Assembly (NCBI RefSeq): GCF_007751035.1
Contig: NZ_CP036433.1
Location: 9,033,001-9,097,000, forward strand
Direction of reading: 5' to 3'
DNA: 64,000 bases
DNA from: Lignipirellula cremea
GTDB lineage: Bacteria > Planctomycetota > Planctomycetia > Pirellulales > Pirellulaceae
Numbering within the stretch: the first letter of the stretch is position 1; each line of letters starts with the position of its first letter. Shown here in pieces: positions 41,636 through 50,287 of this stretch. Under the pieces are notes generated by a model. It ran no database searches. It had not been told where the DNA came from and saw only the letters and a list, made by a program, of their open reading frames with translations. Made by a program: the position numbers and the translations under genes.

Positions 41636-43087
41636 TCAGTCCGGCCTCATTGCCGACACCAGGTCGTCGACGGGGATCGTGCCGAAGGTGGTGGAATGGT
41701 CGGACATGGCGTAGGGAATGATCAGTTGCCCATTGTGCACCAGAGCGCCGCAGCTGTAGACAACGTTGGGAACGTACCCTTCGCGTTCCACTTCGTTGGG
41801 AGTGAGCAGCGGTTCGCTCAAGCGGCCGATTACGCGCGAGGGATCGTCCAGATCCAGCAGGAAGGCGCTCATGGAATAGGCTCGCATCGGCCCGACTCCA
41901 TGGCTGATGACCAGCCAGCCGGCGTCGGTTTCGATGGGCGATCCGCAGTTGCCGACTTGCACAAACTCCCACGGCCAGGTCGGCCTCAGCAGGATCTCTT
42001 TGGTGTGCCAGAAGTACAACATATCGGAATACATCAGGTAGAGATTTTCGCCGTCCTGGCGCGACAACATAGCGTAATGGCCGCGGACTTTTCGAGGAAA
42101 CAGGGCGAAGCCCTTGTCGGCGATCGCGGGCCCATTGAGCGTGTGCATTTTGAAGTGCAGAAAGTCTTTCGTCTGCAGTAATTGCGGCAATACCATTTTG
42201 CCGTCGTAAGCGCTGTAGGTGGCGTAGTAACAGGAGGTTCCGTCTTCATCGTGGAATTCGACAAATCGGGCGTCTTCAATCCCGTTGGTCTCCGTCGGGC
42301 TAAGGGGGAAAATCAGGCGTTCCGACAGGCTATGATCGGGCGAGTAGGTGATCTCATAGTTCGATTTCGCCAGCGTGGTCACGGCTTCGACGATCAGCGC
42401 AAACTCTTCCCGTCGGGAGCGATCCTGCTTCAGGGAAAATCGCAGCGAGGCCTGGAGTTGTTCCAGCGTGAACTCGGAATCCAGCCGCGACAGGACACTC
42501 TCGACAAAGGCGCCGCCCACGCCCAGTTCGGCAAGCTTACTTTGAAAAAGGGCCTTCTCGTATTGCGCGTCGGGAACGTATTCGGGAGTGGTGACAAACC
42601 GGCTCGGCTCTTCGATGGTGATCTTGTTGTGGGCGTCGAGGATCCCCGAGCGAAAAGCAATCGAGGAAATGTGCCCTTCCCCTGTGGCCCGCAGACTCAA
42701 GGCAAAACGACGCGAGCCAGGCGCCAGCCGGGATTGATCAGGATGCCAGACCATCGAAGGATTGAAGAGCGCTGCCGACTCCAGCGCGTACTCCTGGGTG
42801 AAGTACGATCCGATCAACAACTGCCGATTTCTGCTCACCGGCAAGTCCGTTAACAAGAATCGTTTGGCGGTCTCAAAGCGGCGCAAGAAGAATTCCTGCG
42901 GTTTGATGTGGCGCCCGTGGAAAGACTCCAGAACCTCATGAAGTTGCGCATCAACTTCGGCGTCGGACAACGTCGCCAGACGGGCGACAATCTTCAGTTT
43001 CCGTTCATCGCTGGACGGTGCAAAGGGGCGCAACACAACGCGTTTGCTGTTGGGAGAAAGTACAATACCCGTCCGTTCAAGTTGCAT
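41636..43087 (-). CDS. GH130-family glycosidase/phosphorylase, long form
   Basis: 483 residues. The propeller domain in the second half shows GH130 features (NGIEDARFVEFHDEDGTSCY with the catalytic Asp region; GNCGSPIETDAGWLVISHGV; VVYSCGALVHNGQLIIPYAM). An N-terminal extension of about 150 residues, beginning VVLRPFAPSSDERKLKI, is helical and absent from the shorter GH130 copies here. This form is often annotated as a mannoside phosphorylase-like or glycosidase-related protein. Its start overlaps the end of the glycosyltransferase gene by 11 bases, linking synthesis and breakdown of the same glycan. Confidence 0.85.
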   Translation of the reverse strand: MQLERTGIVLSPNSKRVVLRPFAPSSDERKLKIVARLATLSDAEVDAQLHEVLESFHGRHIKPQEFFLRRFETAKRFLLTDLPVSRNRQLLIGSYFTQEYALESAALFNPSMVWHPDQSRLAPGSRRFALSLRATGEGHISSIAFRSGILDAHNKITIEEPSRFVTTPEYVPDAQYEKALFQSKLAELGVGGAFVESVLSRLDSEFTLEQLQASLRFSLKQDRSRREEFALIVEAVTTLAKSNYEITYSPDHSLSERLIFPLSPTETNGIEDARFVEFHDEDGTSCYYATYSAYDGKMVLPQLLQTKDFLHFKMHTLNGPAIADKGFALFPRKVRGHYAMLSRQDGENLYLMYSDMLYFWHTKEILLRPTWPWEFVQVGNCGSPIETDAGWLVISHGVGPMRAYSMSAFLLDLDDPSRVIGRLSEPLLTPNEVEREGYVPNVVYSCGALVHNGQLIIPYAMSDHSTTFGTIPVDDLVSAMRPD

Positions 43088-45398
43088 GGATTACGCCCGG
43101 AGTCTCCACACTTTCGTGGCGACCGTTTAAAGAAGAAGGATGGGACGACTGAAAGGCCGCCATAGAATTCTCAAGCAGCTGCATTTCCGCCAGGGACAGC
43201 AGAAACGCCAGGGTGGATTCGGCCCCCTGATTTTCATTGACGCGATTCTCCTGCAGGCCGTCGTGACATCCGCCGGTGCTTGCGTCAAACAGCGGCTGCC
43301 CCAGATCGTTGCGGCCCAGGAACCAGTCGAAAGCCAGGTGGGCCAGTTCCCACCAGGCCTTGTCGCCGACGGCGTTGAATGCTTCGATGGCGGCGGAAAC
43401 CATCGCATGGGCTTCGATCGGCTGTTGATCGTAGATCGCCGGGGGGGCGCCGCGGCGGCTAAACCCGTTGCATCCGATCGGTCGGAAACGCCCCTCGGGC
43501 GAGCGTTGCAGATCGGCCAGCCACTGCAGCGAGTGCAGGCCAATTTCCAGCGCCTTTTTGTTCCCGCTCCAGCGACCGCTAAGAATGAGCGCCTGGGAGA
43601 GTTTGGCGTTGTTATAAGAAGCCGATTCTTCGAACCAGGGCCAGTCCTCAGTCGCCGTGCGCTGATAGACATCGATCAGTTTTTCGGTCAGCGAATGGCG
43701 GATCTGATTCACCATGCGATCGCCGCTGAGCCGGCGGAGGTATTCGTGAATTCCAATCAGTGCGAGCGCCCAGGTGCGCGGCGAGGTCGTCGCCTCGCAG
43801 GCCGGCAGCGCCTGGTGAAACAATTGCATTGCCCAGGCTTGAAAGGTACGGCGACGGGAGCGGCCGATGCAGGTCCCCAGCGCCCACGCGGCCCGGCCCT
43901 GCGAGTCGTCGGATCCATCGTCCTCCAGCCAGCGTCGATCAAAGCCCATGAAGTTGCGAAAGCGGAGAATCTTCGGATCAAAAGCGTAGTTCAGAAAGGC
44001 CGCGTAAGCCGACGCCGCTGCGTGCATCTGCGGCGAGTCCTTTCCCAGGTCTTCCAGCAGCACCGTCAGCACCAGCGCTCTGGCGTTGTCATCGGTGCAA
44101 TAGCCCTCATGGTTGTTGGGAATCGAATAGCACGCGTGCTGCAGCAGGCCGGTCGAATCGCTCATCCGCCAGATATGCTCCAAAGAAATGCGCGGCAGAT
44201 CAAGCGGCGTTTCTTCTAAAGTCCGCACCGCCAAAGGCTTCGTCGCCTGGGCGCTGTTCTCCTTGGCGTGGGCGAACGCGGCCAGATAGGCCTGAGCAGC
44301 ATGGTTCCAGGTCATTCCACGACCAAGTCGATACGCCTGCTCGCGCATCGCGTTTCTGCGAGGATCGTCTTTGAGAAGCGCGATGATCTCTTGCCCCAGC
44401 GCCGCCGAATCCGCGAAAGGAACCAGCACCCCCCGGCCTTGGGCCAGCAGCTCTTCGGCGTGCCAGTACGGGGTGGAGATCACGGCCTGGCCGCAGCCGA
44501 ACGCATAAGCCAGCGTGCCGGAGACCGCCTGGGCCGGATTCAAATAGGGCGTGATGTAGAGATCCGCGGCGCCGATGAACTCCGTCAGTTCCTCTAGTTC
44601 GACGAAGCGATTGTAAAAGATCACGTGCTTCTGCACGCCCAGCTCTTTCGCCATCCGCTCCAGGCTGATGCGGTACTTTTCCCCTTCGGAACGGGTCAGC
44701 GTGGGATGCGTCGCGCCCAGGATAAGATAGACAAAATCAGGTGCTTCACGGATTACCGCAGGCAACGCCTGGAGGACATGTTCGACCCCCTTGTTGGGCG
44801 ACAAGAGACCGAAGGTCAGTCCGACCCTTTTTCCCTCGACGCCAAACTGATCCTTGCAGACCGCCGGATCGGGAAACGGGACATCAGGAATGCCGTGGGC
44901 GATCAGGTCGATTTTTTCGTCGGGAACCTGGTAGATCGTCCGCAACATTTCTCGGCTGCGTTCCGTCATCACCACCAGTCGCGCCGACAGTCCCGCAAGC
45001 TGGTCGAAGACGCGCCTTTGACTGGCGTCGGGATCTTTTAACACCGTATGCAGCGTGGTGACCACGGGAATGCGCAGGTCTCGCAGGAACGCCAGGATAT
45101 GGCTGCCGCTTTGGCCTCCATAGATGCCAAACTCGTGCTGCAGGGAGACTGCGTCGACATTGCTGAAGTTAAGAAAATCGGCCGCCCTGCGATAGGAACT
45201 GAGATCCTGCTCGGCGATCTGGAAGCTGACTTCCGGCGGATAGTCGTAGCCAGCCTCCGTATCATCGACCGCCACCACCAGGCATTCGGCCCCCGCCGCC
45301 ACCGCCTTGCTCAGGTCGTGGGTGAACGTGGCGATGCCGCATTTTCGCGGCAAGTAGTCGCCCACAAAGGCGATTCTTGTTGAGTCGGAATTAACCAT
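43077..45398 (-). CDS. GT4 glycosyltransferase fused to an (alpha/alpha)6-like domain
   Basis: About 773 residues from the ATG at 45398, with an AGGAAGAAG ribosome site. The N-terminal half (to about residue 385) is a GT4 enzyme: IAFVGDYLPRKCGIATFTHD, GLTFGLLSPNKGVEHVLQAL, and a GT-B donor half ending around GVLVPFADSAALG. The C-terminal half (about 400-773) is helical, with NNHEGYCTDDNARALVLTVL, WPWFEESASYNNAKLSQALI and PIEAHAMVSAAIEAF, suggesting an (alpha/alpha)6 barrel. It lies between two GH130 genes and overlaps one. A polymer- or oligomannoside-building role is plausible; donor and product are unknown. Confidence 0.85.
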   Translation of the reverse strand: MVNSDSTRIAFVGDYLPRKCGIATFTHDLSKAVAAGAECLVVAVDDTEAGYDYPPEVSFQIAEQDLSSYRRAADFLNFSNVDAVSLQHEFGIYGGQSGSHILAFLRDLRIPVVTTLHTVLKDPDASQRRVFDQLAGLSARLVVMTERSREMLRTIYQVPDEKIDLIAHGIPDVPFPDPAVCKDQFGVEGKRVGLTFGLLSPNKGVEHVLQALPAVIREAPDFVYLILGATHPTLTRSEGEKYRISLERMAKELGVQKHVIFYNRFVELEELTEFIGAADLYITPYLNPAQAVSGTLAYAFGCGQAVISTPYWHAEELLAQGRGVLVPFADSAALGQEIIALLKDDPRRNAMREQAYRLGRGMTWNHAAQAYLAAFAHAKENSAQATKPLAVRTLEETPLDLPRISLEHIWRMSDSTGLLQHACYSIPNNHEGYCTDDNARALVLTVLLEDLGKDSPQMHAAASAYAAFLNYAFDPKILRFRNFMGFDRRWLEDDGSDDSQGRAAWALGTCIGRSRRRTFQAWAMQLFHQALPACEATTSPRTWALALIGIHEYLRRLSGDRMVNQIRHSLTEKLIDVYQRTATEDWPWFEESASYNNAKLSQALILSGRWSGNKKALEIGLHSLQWLADLQRSPEGRFRPIGCNGFSRRGAPPAIYDQQPIEAHAMVSAAIEAFNAVGDKAWWELAHLAFDWFLGRNDLGQPLFDASTGGCHDGLQENRVNENQGAESTLAFLLSLAEMQLLENSMAAFQSSHPSSLNGRHESVETPGVIHAT

Positions 45399-45481
45399 AT
45401 CTCTTCTTCCTTGCTGGTTGCAGGTTGGGTGCGATTCCAAAAGAGCGGCATGCGCCCATGAGCAGCGACTTCATGCTCCGC

Positions 45482-46537
45482 TCAAGAAAGCGCCGAGAGC
45501 AGTTCCCCGCGGGAGAACTCCACCACTCCGACACAGGTGTCCGCGGCCCCGTAATAAACGACAAGCGAGTCGTCCTGGGCGATCACCGCGGTGGGAAAGA
45601 CCACATTGTTGACAAAGCCAAACCGTTCAAAGTCGGCTGTCGGCTCCATGATGGGAGAGTGCGAACGGCGCAGAATCCGCGTGGGATCGTCGCGATCCAG
45701 CAATAAAGCGCCCGCCACATACGCGCCGACCTCGCCGGCCTGACGCGAACGCCTGCTGCCGTGATAAATCAACAGCCAGCCTTCGTCGAGCAGCAACGGC
45801 GGAGCACCGGCGCCAACGCGATCGCTTTCCGACTCCAGGGCGCCCGAAAACAGAACGCCGTGTCGTCCCCAGTGCAGCAAGTCGGGCGAACGCGAGAACC
45901 AGATTTCCGGAGGACGAAAATGCGAGTGCGGATTGGGGCGGTGCAGCGCCAGGTACTCGCCGCCGATCTTCTGCGGGAACAGCACGACGTCTTTATTCTC
46001 GGGACAAAAGATCACACCGTGACGGTCAAACGTTTCCATGTCATCGGTGGAAGCCAGGGAAGTCATCGCCCCGTGCCGCGACACGCCGACAAAGGTGATC
46101 CAGAACCTTCCCTCCATCTCGACAATGCGCGGATCCTCGACGCCAAACTCCTCCATGGGTAAAGTCGGGAAAAAAACGGCCCCCGGCGTCCAGTTCTTCC
46201 AGTCGTTCACCGAACCGTGCAGCACGCGCAGATTCGATACCGACGTCAAACGCAGCATCCCGTCGCAGTTACGACGGACGACGCGGGCGTCGGTCGCCGT
46301 CCAATCCTGCTCGGGAACCCAGTCCGTCGCCAGTTCGCCATGGGCGTCCCAGCGCGGCAATCCCAGCCATCCCGACCGTCGCTCCCGAGGTTTCTCGGCC
46401 ACCCGCACCAGCAGCACCGTCTTATCGTTGACCCTGACCGCTCCCGGGTTAAAAACGCCCACAATCTCAAAGTCGTCACGCAGCGACTGCAGGTTGGCGG
46501 GACGCAGCAGGATCGTTTCAGAAAGTCGAGAAATCAT
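45482..46537 (-). CDS. GH130 mannoside phosphorylase-like protein
   Basis: About 351 residues from the ATG at 46537; an ATG at 46558 would add seven. Typical GH130: RDDFEIVGVFNPGAVRVNDK, a central EFGVEDPRIVEMEGRFWITF with the catalytic Asp region, GAGAPPLLLDEGWLLIYHGS, and a C-terminal NNVVFPTAVIAQDDSLVVYYG. It resembles the GH130 copy at 33815 more than the long copy at 41636. Cytoplasmic by lack of signal. It precedes the GT4 fusion gene by 83 bases and is probably in the same regulon. Confidence 0.88.
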   Translation of the reverse strand: MISRLSETILLRPANLQSLRDDFEIVGVFNPGAVRVNDKTVLLVRVAEKPRERRSGWLGLPRWDAHGELATDWVPEQDWTATDARVVRRNCDGMLRLTSVSNLRVLHGSVNDWKNWTPGAVFFPTLPMEEFGVEDPRIVEMEGRFWITFVGVSRHGAMTSLASTDDMETFDRHGVIFCPENKDVVLFPQKIGGEYLALHRPNPHSHFRPPEIWFSRSPDLLHWGRHGVLFSGALESESDRVGAGAPPLLLDEGWLLIYHGSRRSRQAGEVGAYVAGALLLDRDDPTRILRRSHSPIMEPTADFERFGFVNNVVFPTAVIAQDDSLVVYYGAADTCVGVVEFSRGELLSALS

Positions 46538-46592
46538 CGGCGAGAAACCTGTGACCATGTTCCAGGAGCATAACGCGGCAGTGCTAGATTTC

Positions 46593-47057
46593 TCAGGGAA
46601 GGCGGGATTCGGCCGAAGGCGTCGCTTCCTGCCCAAGGTTGATCGACCGGTAAGCGCGGGCCGCTTCGTCGAACGCCAGGCCATGCGACAGGGGAACCTG
46701 CGGCAGCTTTTTCTCTTGAGACTCAAGCACCGCCTCCAGCGTCGCCGCCTGCAGATGCGTCTGGCGGGGGCCCGCCGCATCGACCACGATCAGCCCCGGG
46801 CCGTTTCCCGTTTCCAGCTGGGCTCGCAAATAACCCATCACTAACGGATACGGTTTCAAAGCCAGTTCGCTGGCGTTGCAAAACGTGTCGAAAGACTGCC
46901 TGTCCGAGAATCCATACAGGGGAGAAAACCTCATGCCGGATTCGTCGCTCGCGACAATCGGTCCCAGGCGGTTCTCACCATCGATCAGGACGTAACGGGG
47001 CGTGGCGGCGACGTCAGGGTTGGGCGACATTTCGATAGCTGCACTTTCCACATTCAT
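46593..47057 (-). CDS. Hypothetical protein
   Basis: About 154 residues from the ATG at 47057. I recognise no family. The first part looks like a small beta-rich domain (PRYVLIDGENRLGPIVASDE, FSPLYGFSDRQSFDTF); the second has ETGNGPGLIVVDAAGP and a proline/glutamate-rich tail. No signal peptide or membrane segment. It lies 55 bases before the GH130 gene and after another small unknown gene, all on the minus strand, so it probably belongs to the same island. Coding character is good but function is unknown. Confidence 0.6.
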   Translation of the reverse strand: MNVESAAIEMSPNPDVAATPRYVLIDGENRLGPIVASDESGMRFSPLYGFSDRQSFDTFCNASELALKPYPLVMGYLRAQLETGNGPGLIVVDAAGPRQTHLQAATLEAVLESQEKKLPQVPLSHGLAFDEAARAYRSINLGQEATPSAESRLP

Positions 47058-47153
47058 AAGAGAGACTGACACCAGGCGCCGCGGGCGATGACCGCGCGGG
47101 CCTGTAAACAAGACAAATAGAGATATCCGTTCCCGCGGCAAGAGACGCCGTTC

Positions 47154-47441
47154 TCAGGAAGCGGCGGAAGAGATACGCCGCAATTCGGTGTACTCATCCA
47201 TCGTGACCGTGGTGACTTCGCCGTTGGCTTTCTGCAGGGTCAGGTGATCGAACCAGCATTTATCGTCCCAGTTGCGGGCGAACCCGCCTTCCATCCCGGA
47301 ACGTCGGCGATCCCGTTGAACGACGACGCCACGGGTTAGCGTGGAGTGCTCCTTGAAACCGATCTTTACGTGGTGAATAACTTCCACCGCGTCGCCCGGC
47401 AGCAATTCGCAATAAAGCTTTCGCATTTCTACTTCGGTCAT
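47154..47441 (-). CDS. Small hypothetical protein
   Basis: 95 residues from the ATG at 47441, preceded by a strong GGGAGGTG ribosome site. The sequence is beta-rich: DAVEVIHHVKIGFKEHSTL, GVVVQRDRRRSG, WDDKCWFDHLTLQKANGEVT. Small soluble domain, no membrane segment. I do not recognise the family. It follows the histidine kinase gene by 71 bases and precedes another unknown gene; it may be a regulatory or adaptor protein of the island, which is inference from position only. Confidence 0.65.
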   Translation of the reverse strand: MTEVEMRKLYCELLPGDAVEVIHHVKIGFKEHSTLTRGVVVQRDRRRSGMEGGFARNWDDKCWFDHLTLQKANGEVTTVTMDEYTELRRISSAAS

Positions 47442-47512
47442 GATCTTTGCACCTCCCTGAGGATCTTGACTTGCTCTGCGCGACAGCACGGACCATGCTG
47501 GACAGCGCAAAT

Positions 47513-48694
47513 TCACTTCGCCGTCGTTAGCTCCGCAAGCGTCTCGACCAGTTCGGCGATACTGGTCGGTTTCACAAGATACTTGTCAAAGCCCGCTTCC
47601 AGGGCGCGTCGCCGGCTGTCGGGATCGCTGTTTCCTGAGAGGGCAATCAGCACAAGCCCTTTCAACTCTTTATGTTCGCGCAGTCGCTCGGCGACCGTTA
47701 AACCGCTCATGCCGTCCAGGACGATGTCGAGCAGGACCACCTGGGGACGCTCTTCCAGCACGCAGCGAATCGCCGTGACTCCGTCGACGGCGACGACGAC
47801 TTCATGGCCGCAATGGCGCAACATCCGAGCGAGCAGTTCGGCCGCCGATTCACAGTCGTCGACAACGAGAATCCGCTGCGACGCCGTGGTTCCAGCACCG
47901 GCCGCCGGTACGTCTGGCGTCGCTTCTCCGGGAGTCAACGTTGCAAGCGGCAGTTGCACCGTGAACTCGCACCCGCAGTCTTGCCCGTCGCTGTCGACGG
48001 AAACCGAGCCGCCATGAAGCTCCACCACCGACTTGACCAGCCGCAGGCCGATGCCGATCCCGTCGTTCAGCGGATAGAATGCGTCCTTCACTTGCGAGTA
48101 GGGCTCAAAAATAAACGGCAGCAGGTGTTCCTCGATTCCGCGTCCGTTGTCGCGAAACTTTACGAACGCCATTCCCGCCCGGGTTCCCACGGAAATGCTC
48201 AAGGTTCCCTTCGGCTCGGTGAACTTGGCGGCGTTCTGGATCAGGTTGGCGAACACCTGCAGCAGGCGTGACTGGTCGCCGCTGACCACAATCGGCTCGT
48301 CAGGAATATGCACCGTCAAAGTATGACCGCGTCTTTCGATCAGCGGTTTCACTTCTTCACAGGCGTCTTCTATCAGCTGACGCAGCCCGACCTGCTCGTT
48401 CCGGAGCTGGAGTTTTCCCTGGGAAATACGGGCCGCGTCCACCAGATCGTCGCTCAGACGCAGAAGTTGCCGCACCTGGCGTTGCATGATGGCGCGTAGC
48501 TGCTCCATCTGTTGAGGATCCCAGTTCGGCCACACTTCCAGAGCGTGGCTGAGAGCGCTCAGCGGATTTCGCATCTCGTGACCAAGCGTCGCCAGGAATT
48601 CCTCGCGACGATCGTTCTCGTCGAAAGCGCCTTCTTCAGCCTGAAGTTGAGTGCTTTTCAAAGTCTTGGCCTTTTCGATACTTTTCCCCATCAA
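47513..48694 (-). CDS. Soluble hybrid histidine kinase (HisKA-HATPase-REC)
   Basis: 393 residues without membrane segments. A short coiled N-terminus leads to HisKA with the phospho-acceptor His39 in LGHEMRNPLSAL, then HATPase_c with the N box NLIQNAAKFTE, G1 box DNGRGIEE and GIGIGLRLVKSVV. The C-terminal receiver domain begins ILVVDDCES and carries the phospho-acceptor Asp near residue 320 in VLLDIVLDG, and the conserved Lys in KYLVKPTS. There is no DNA-binding output, so the phosphate must pass to another protein. It lies 57 bases after an MpsC-like gene and ahead of the island, and may sense its energy state. Confidence 0.9.
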   Translation of the reverse strand: MMGKSIEKAKTLKSTQLQAEEGAFDENDRREEFLATLGHEMRNPLSALSHALEVWPNWDPQQMEQLRAIMQRQVRQLLRLSDDLVDAARISQGKLQLRNEQVGLRQLIEDACEEVKPLIERRGHTLTVHIPDEPIVVSGDQSRLLQVFANLIQNAAKFTEPKGTLSISVGTRAGMAFVKFRDNGRGIEEHLLPFIFEPYSQVKDAFYPLNDGIGIGLRLVKSVVELHGGSVSVDSDGQDCGCEFTVQLPLATLTPGEATPDVPAAGAGTTASQRILVVDDCESAAELLARMLRHCGHEVVVAVDGVTAIRCVLEERPQVVLLDIVLDGMSGLTVAERLREHKELKGLVLIALSGNSDPDSRRRALEAGFDKYLVKPTSIAELVETLAELTTAK

Positions 48695-48751
48695 GAGTTG
48701 TTAGCCCTGCAGTGATTTCCGCCACAAATCCCATCCTGCCGCATGACCTCG

Positions 48752-49183
48752 TCAGACGGTCGCCGGCAGGTCAGGAGCGTCGCTGTCAGCGTCTTTGACG
48801 GGATCGCTCGACTCGGGCGCAAGCAGGAAGACCTGCACCATGGCTCCGGTCGGAAAGGCATACGCCACGGCGCCGGTCGCCGTTTCGATCTCGGCCATCG
48901 CTTCGCGGACTTCGCGGCCGGCAATCCGCCTGATCTCTTGCCGCATCGCTGCGGACGAGGTGGCGAACAACTGACGATGGAATTCCTGAACCTTCGCCGC
49001 GCCCTCGGGCGTTTGAGAGAGCGCCTTCTCCGCCGGCGTCAAAGCGTCGTGGAAAGTCAATACAAGCGTGTCCTCGCTGAGCATGACGGTCACCGCTGTC
49101 GGTGCATGTCCCGTGTTTTTCTGCTGCAAGGATCTGGCCGCCTCGGCCAATTGCTGAGCGATTTGCGGATCGGATTTGTTCAT
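48752..49183 (-). CDS. DUF2294 (MpsC-like) protein
   Basis: 143 residues. It matches the DUF2294/MpsC pattern in divergent form: an N-terminal helix, a strand pair VTVMLSEDTLVLTFHDALTP, the AEKALSQTPEGAAKVQEFHR helix and a C-terminal strand AMVQVFLLAP. MpsC has been linked to a sodium-translocating membrane-potential system in staphylococci, although the domain itself is soluble. It is transcribed divergently from a second DUF2294 gene at 49606 and precedes the hybrid histidine kinase. The link to ion balance fits the nearby N-ATPase but is inference. Confidence 0.72.
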   Translation of the reverse strand: MNKSDPQIAQQLAEAARSLQQKNTGHAPTAVTVMLSEDTLVLTFHDALTPAEKALSQTPEGAAKVQEFHRQLFATSSAAMRQEIRRIAGREVREAMAEIETATGAVAYAFPTGAMVQVFLLAPESSDPVKDADSDAPDLPATV

Positions 49184-49605
49184 GTCGCTCCTTCAGGAGG
49201 ACGTTCGCCAGACAATCGAACCAGAAAACCCAGGGCTCCATGAAAATAATTTGGCGCTATGCGCATAAAAAAACCGACATGACGAAACCCCAAAGGCTTC
49301 ACCAGGTCGGTTTACTTATTAACCAGCCCCCTGACAGACGCCAGGTTGCTATTTATCTAGTCTTCCGGTGTGGGTGGAGAAATTCTCTCCGTACTTAAGC
49401 ATAGGAGGTCCGGCCTCGAATACAAGGGCGCAGCAAGGAATACCCGGCGAGTGACGACGGAATTGCAGGGAGGTTGCCAAGAATCGGCGAGCTCGGTCAA
49501 GATTGCCAGGACGGTTCGTTATAGAATCAAAATCTGGGTTGAAGTTGCGTTGAAGTCTCGCAGTCGTTGTCCGCCCTCGCCAGTCAACAAGCAAAGAAAG
49601 CAGTC
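49184..49605. promoter_or_regulatory. Divergent intergenic region between two MpsC-like genes
   Basis: 422 bases separating divergently transcribed DUF2294 genes, so promoters for both should be here. The part at 49240-49350 is distinctly AT-rich against its surroundings. An inverted repeat GGAGA-AATTC-TCTCC lies at 49376-49390. I could not assign -35/-10 boxes with confidence, and I see no RNA gene. Confidence 0.45.
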
Positions 49606-49986
49606 ATGAAGACCTTGGGTGAGATCGAAGCGGCCGTTTGCCAGGGAGTTTCCCAGTTCGAACAGGAATTCATGGGCCGGGGACCCAAAGACATCCGGGC
49701 CCATTTGATTGGCGATCTGCTTGTGATCCGCATGCAAGGCGTCCTGACCGCCGCCGAGCAACACCTGGTAAAAACCTTGCCGGAGGAAAAAGGCCGGGAC
49801 CTGCTCAAGCAGGTTCGATCACAACTCATCGAAGTTGCCCGACCAAAGTTAGACGCACTGGTCGAGGGAATCACCGGGATCAAGCCGATCAGCTTGCATC
49901 ACGACATCAGTACTTTGACGGGGGAAGAGATCGTAATTTTCACCCTCACTGAAGCGCCCCGTTATCGCGACTCGAAGAAAAAGTAA
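49606..49986 (+). CDS. DUF2294 (MpsC-like) protein, canonical copy
   Basis: 126 residues from the ATG at 49606; a TTG 13 codons upstream is less likely. Clear DUF2294 signature: GRGPKDIRAHLIGDLLVIRM, QGVLTAAEQHLVKTLPEEKG, then ITGIKPISLHHDISTLTGEE and EIVIFTL. It is closer to the family norm than the divergent copy at 48752. Small soluble protein. The only plus-strand gene in a 40-kb run of minus-strand genes, read away from the island. Confidence 0.82.
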   Translation: MKTLGEIEAAVCQGVSQFEQEFMGRGPKDIRAHLIGDLLVIRMQGVLTAAEQHLVKTLPEEKGRDLLKQVRSQLIEVARPKLDALVEGITGIKPISLHHDISTLTGEEIVIFTLTEAPRYRDSKKK

Positions 49987-50287
49987 CCGGCGTCTTCGCA
50001 AATTTCTTACCGATCGAAATCTCGGATAGGTTTCGCGTCGCACCTGCCTGATCTACTGGCTTCGCCCGTCGCGTACAGAAACTCGATGGAGTTGAGGGAG
50101 CCCGAAATCCAAGCGCCGCCAACCGACTTCCTGGCAGGCTTTTTTCTCTGTCCCAGAAGCAAAGTTCATCTCGGCAGGGACACCGCCTGACAGGGAATCG
50201 CCCGCATTCGGGAGACGTTCGCCATGGCGAGGTTACGGTTGATTCCTGCAACGCGGACCGATAGAGGTCCGTATTGCCTGCGGAGTC
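49987..50287. other. Intergenic region, nothing recognised
   Basis: About 300 bases between the convergent MpsC-like gene and the small membrane-protein gene. I see no ORF with coding character, RNA gene or clear terminator hairpin with a T run. Confidence 0.4.

Noticed and set aside
41616-41972. N-terminal extension of acetate kinase in the open frame
   Set aside because: Overlaps the end of the GH130 gene in another frame and lacks coding character; the ATG at 41615 has a good ribosome site and matches the family start.
43140-44219. 359-codon plus-strand ORF opposite the GT4 fusion gene
   Set aside because: Shadow of the real gene; no domain, start or ribosome site of quality.
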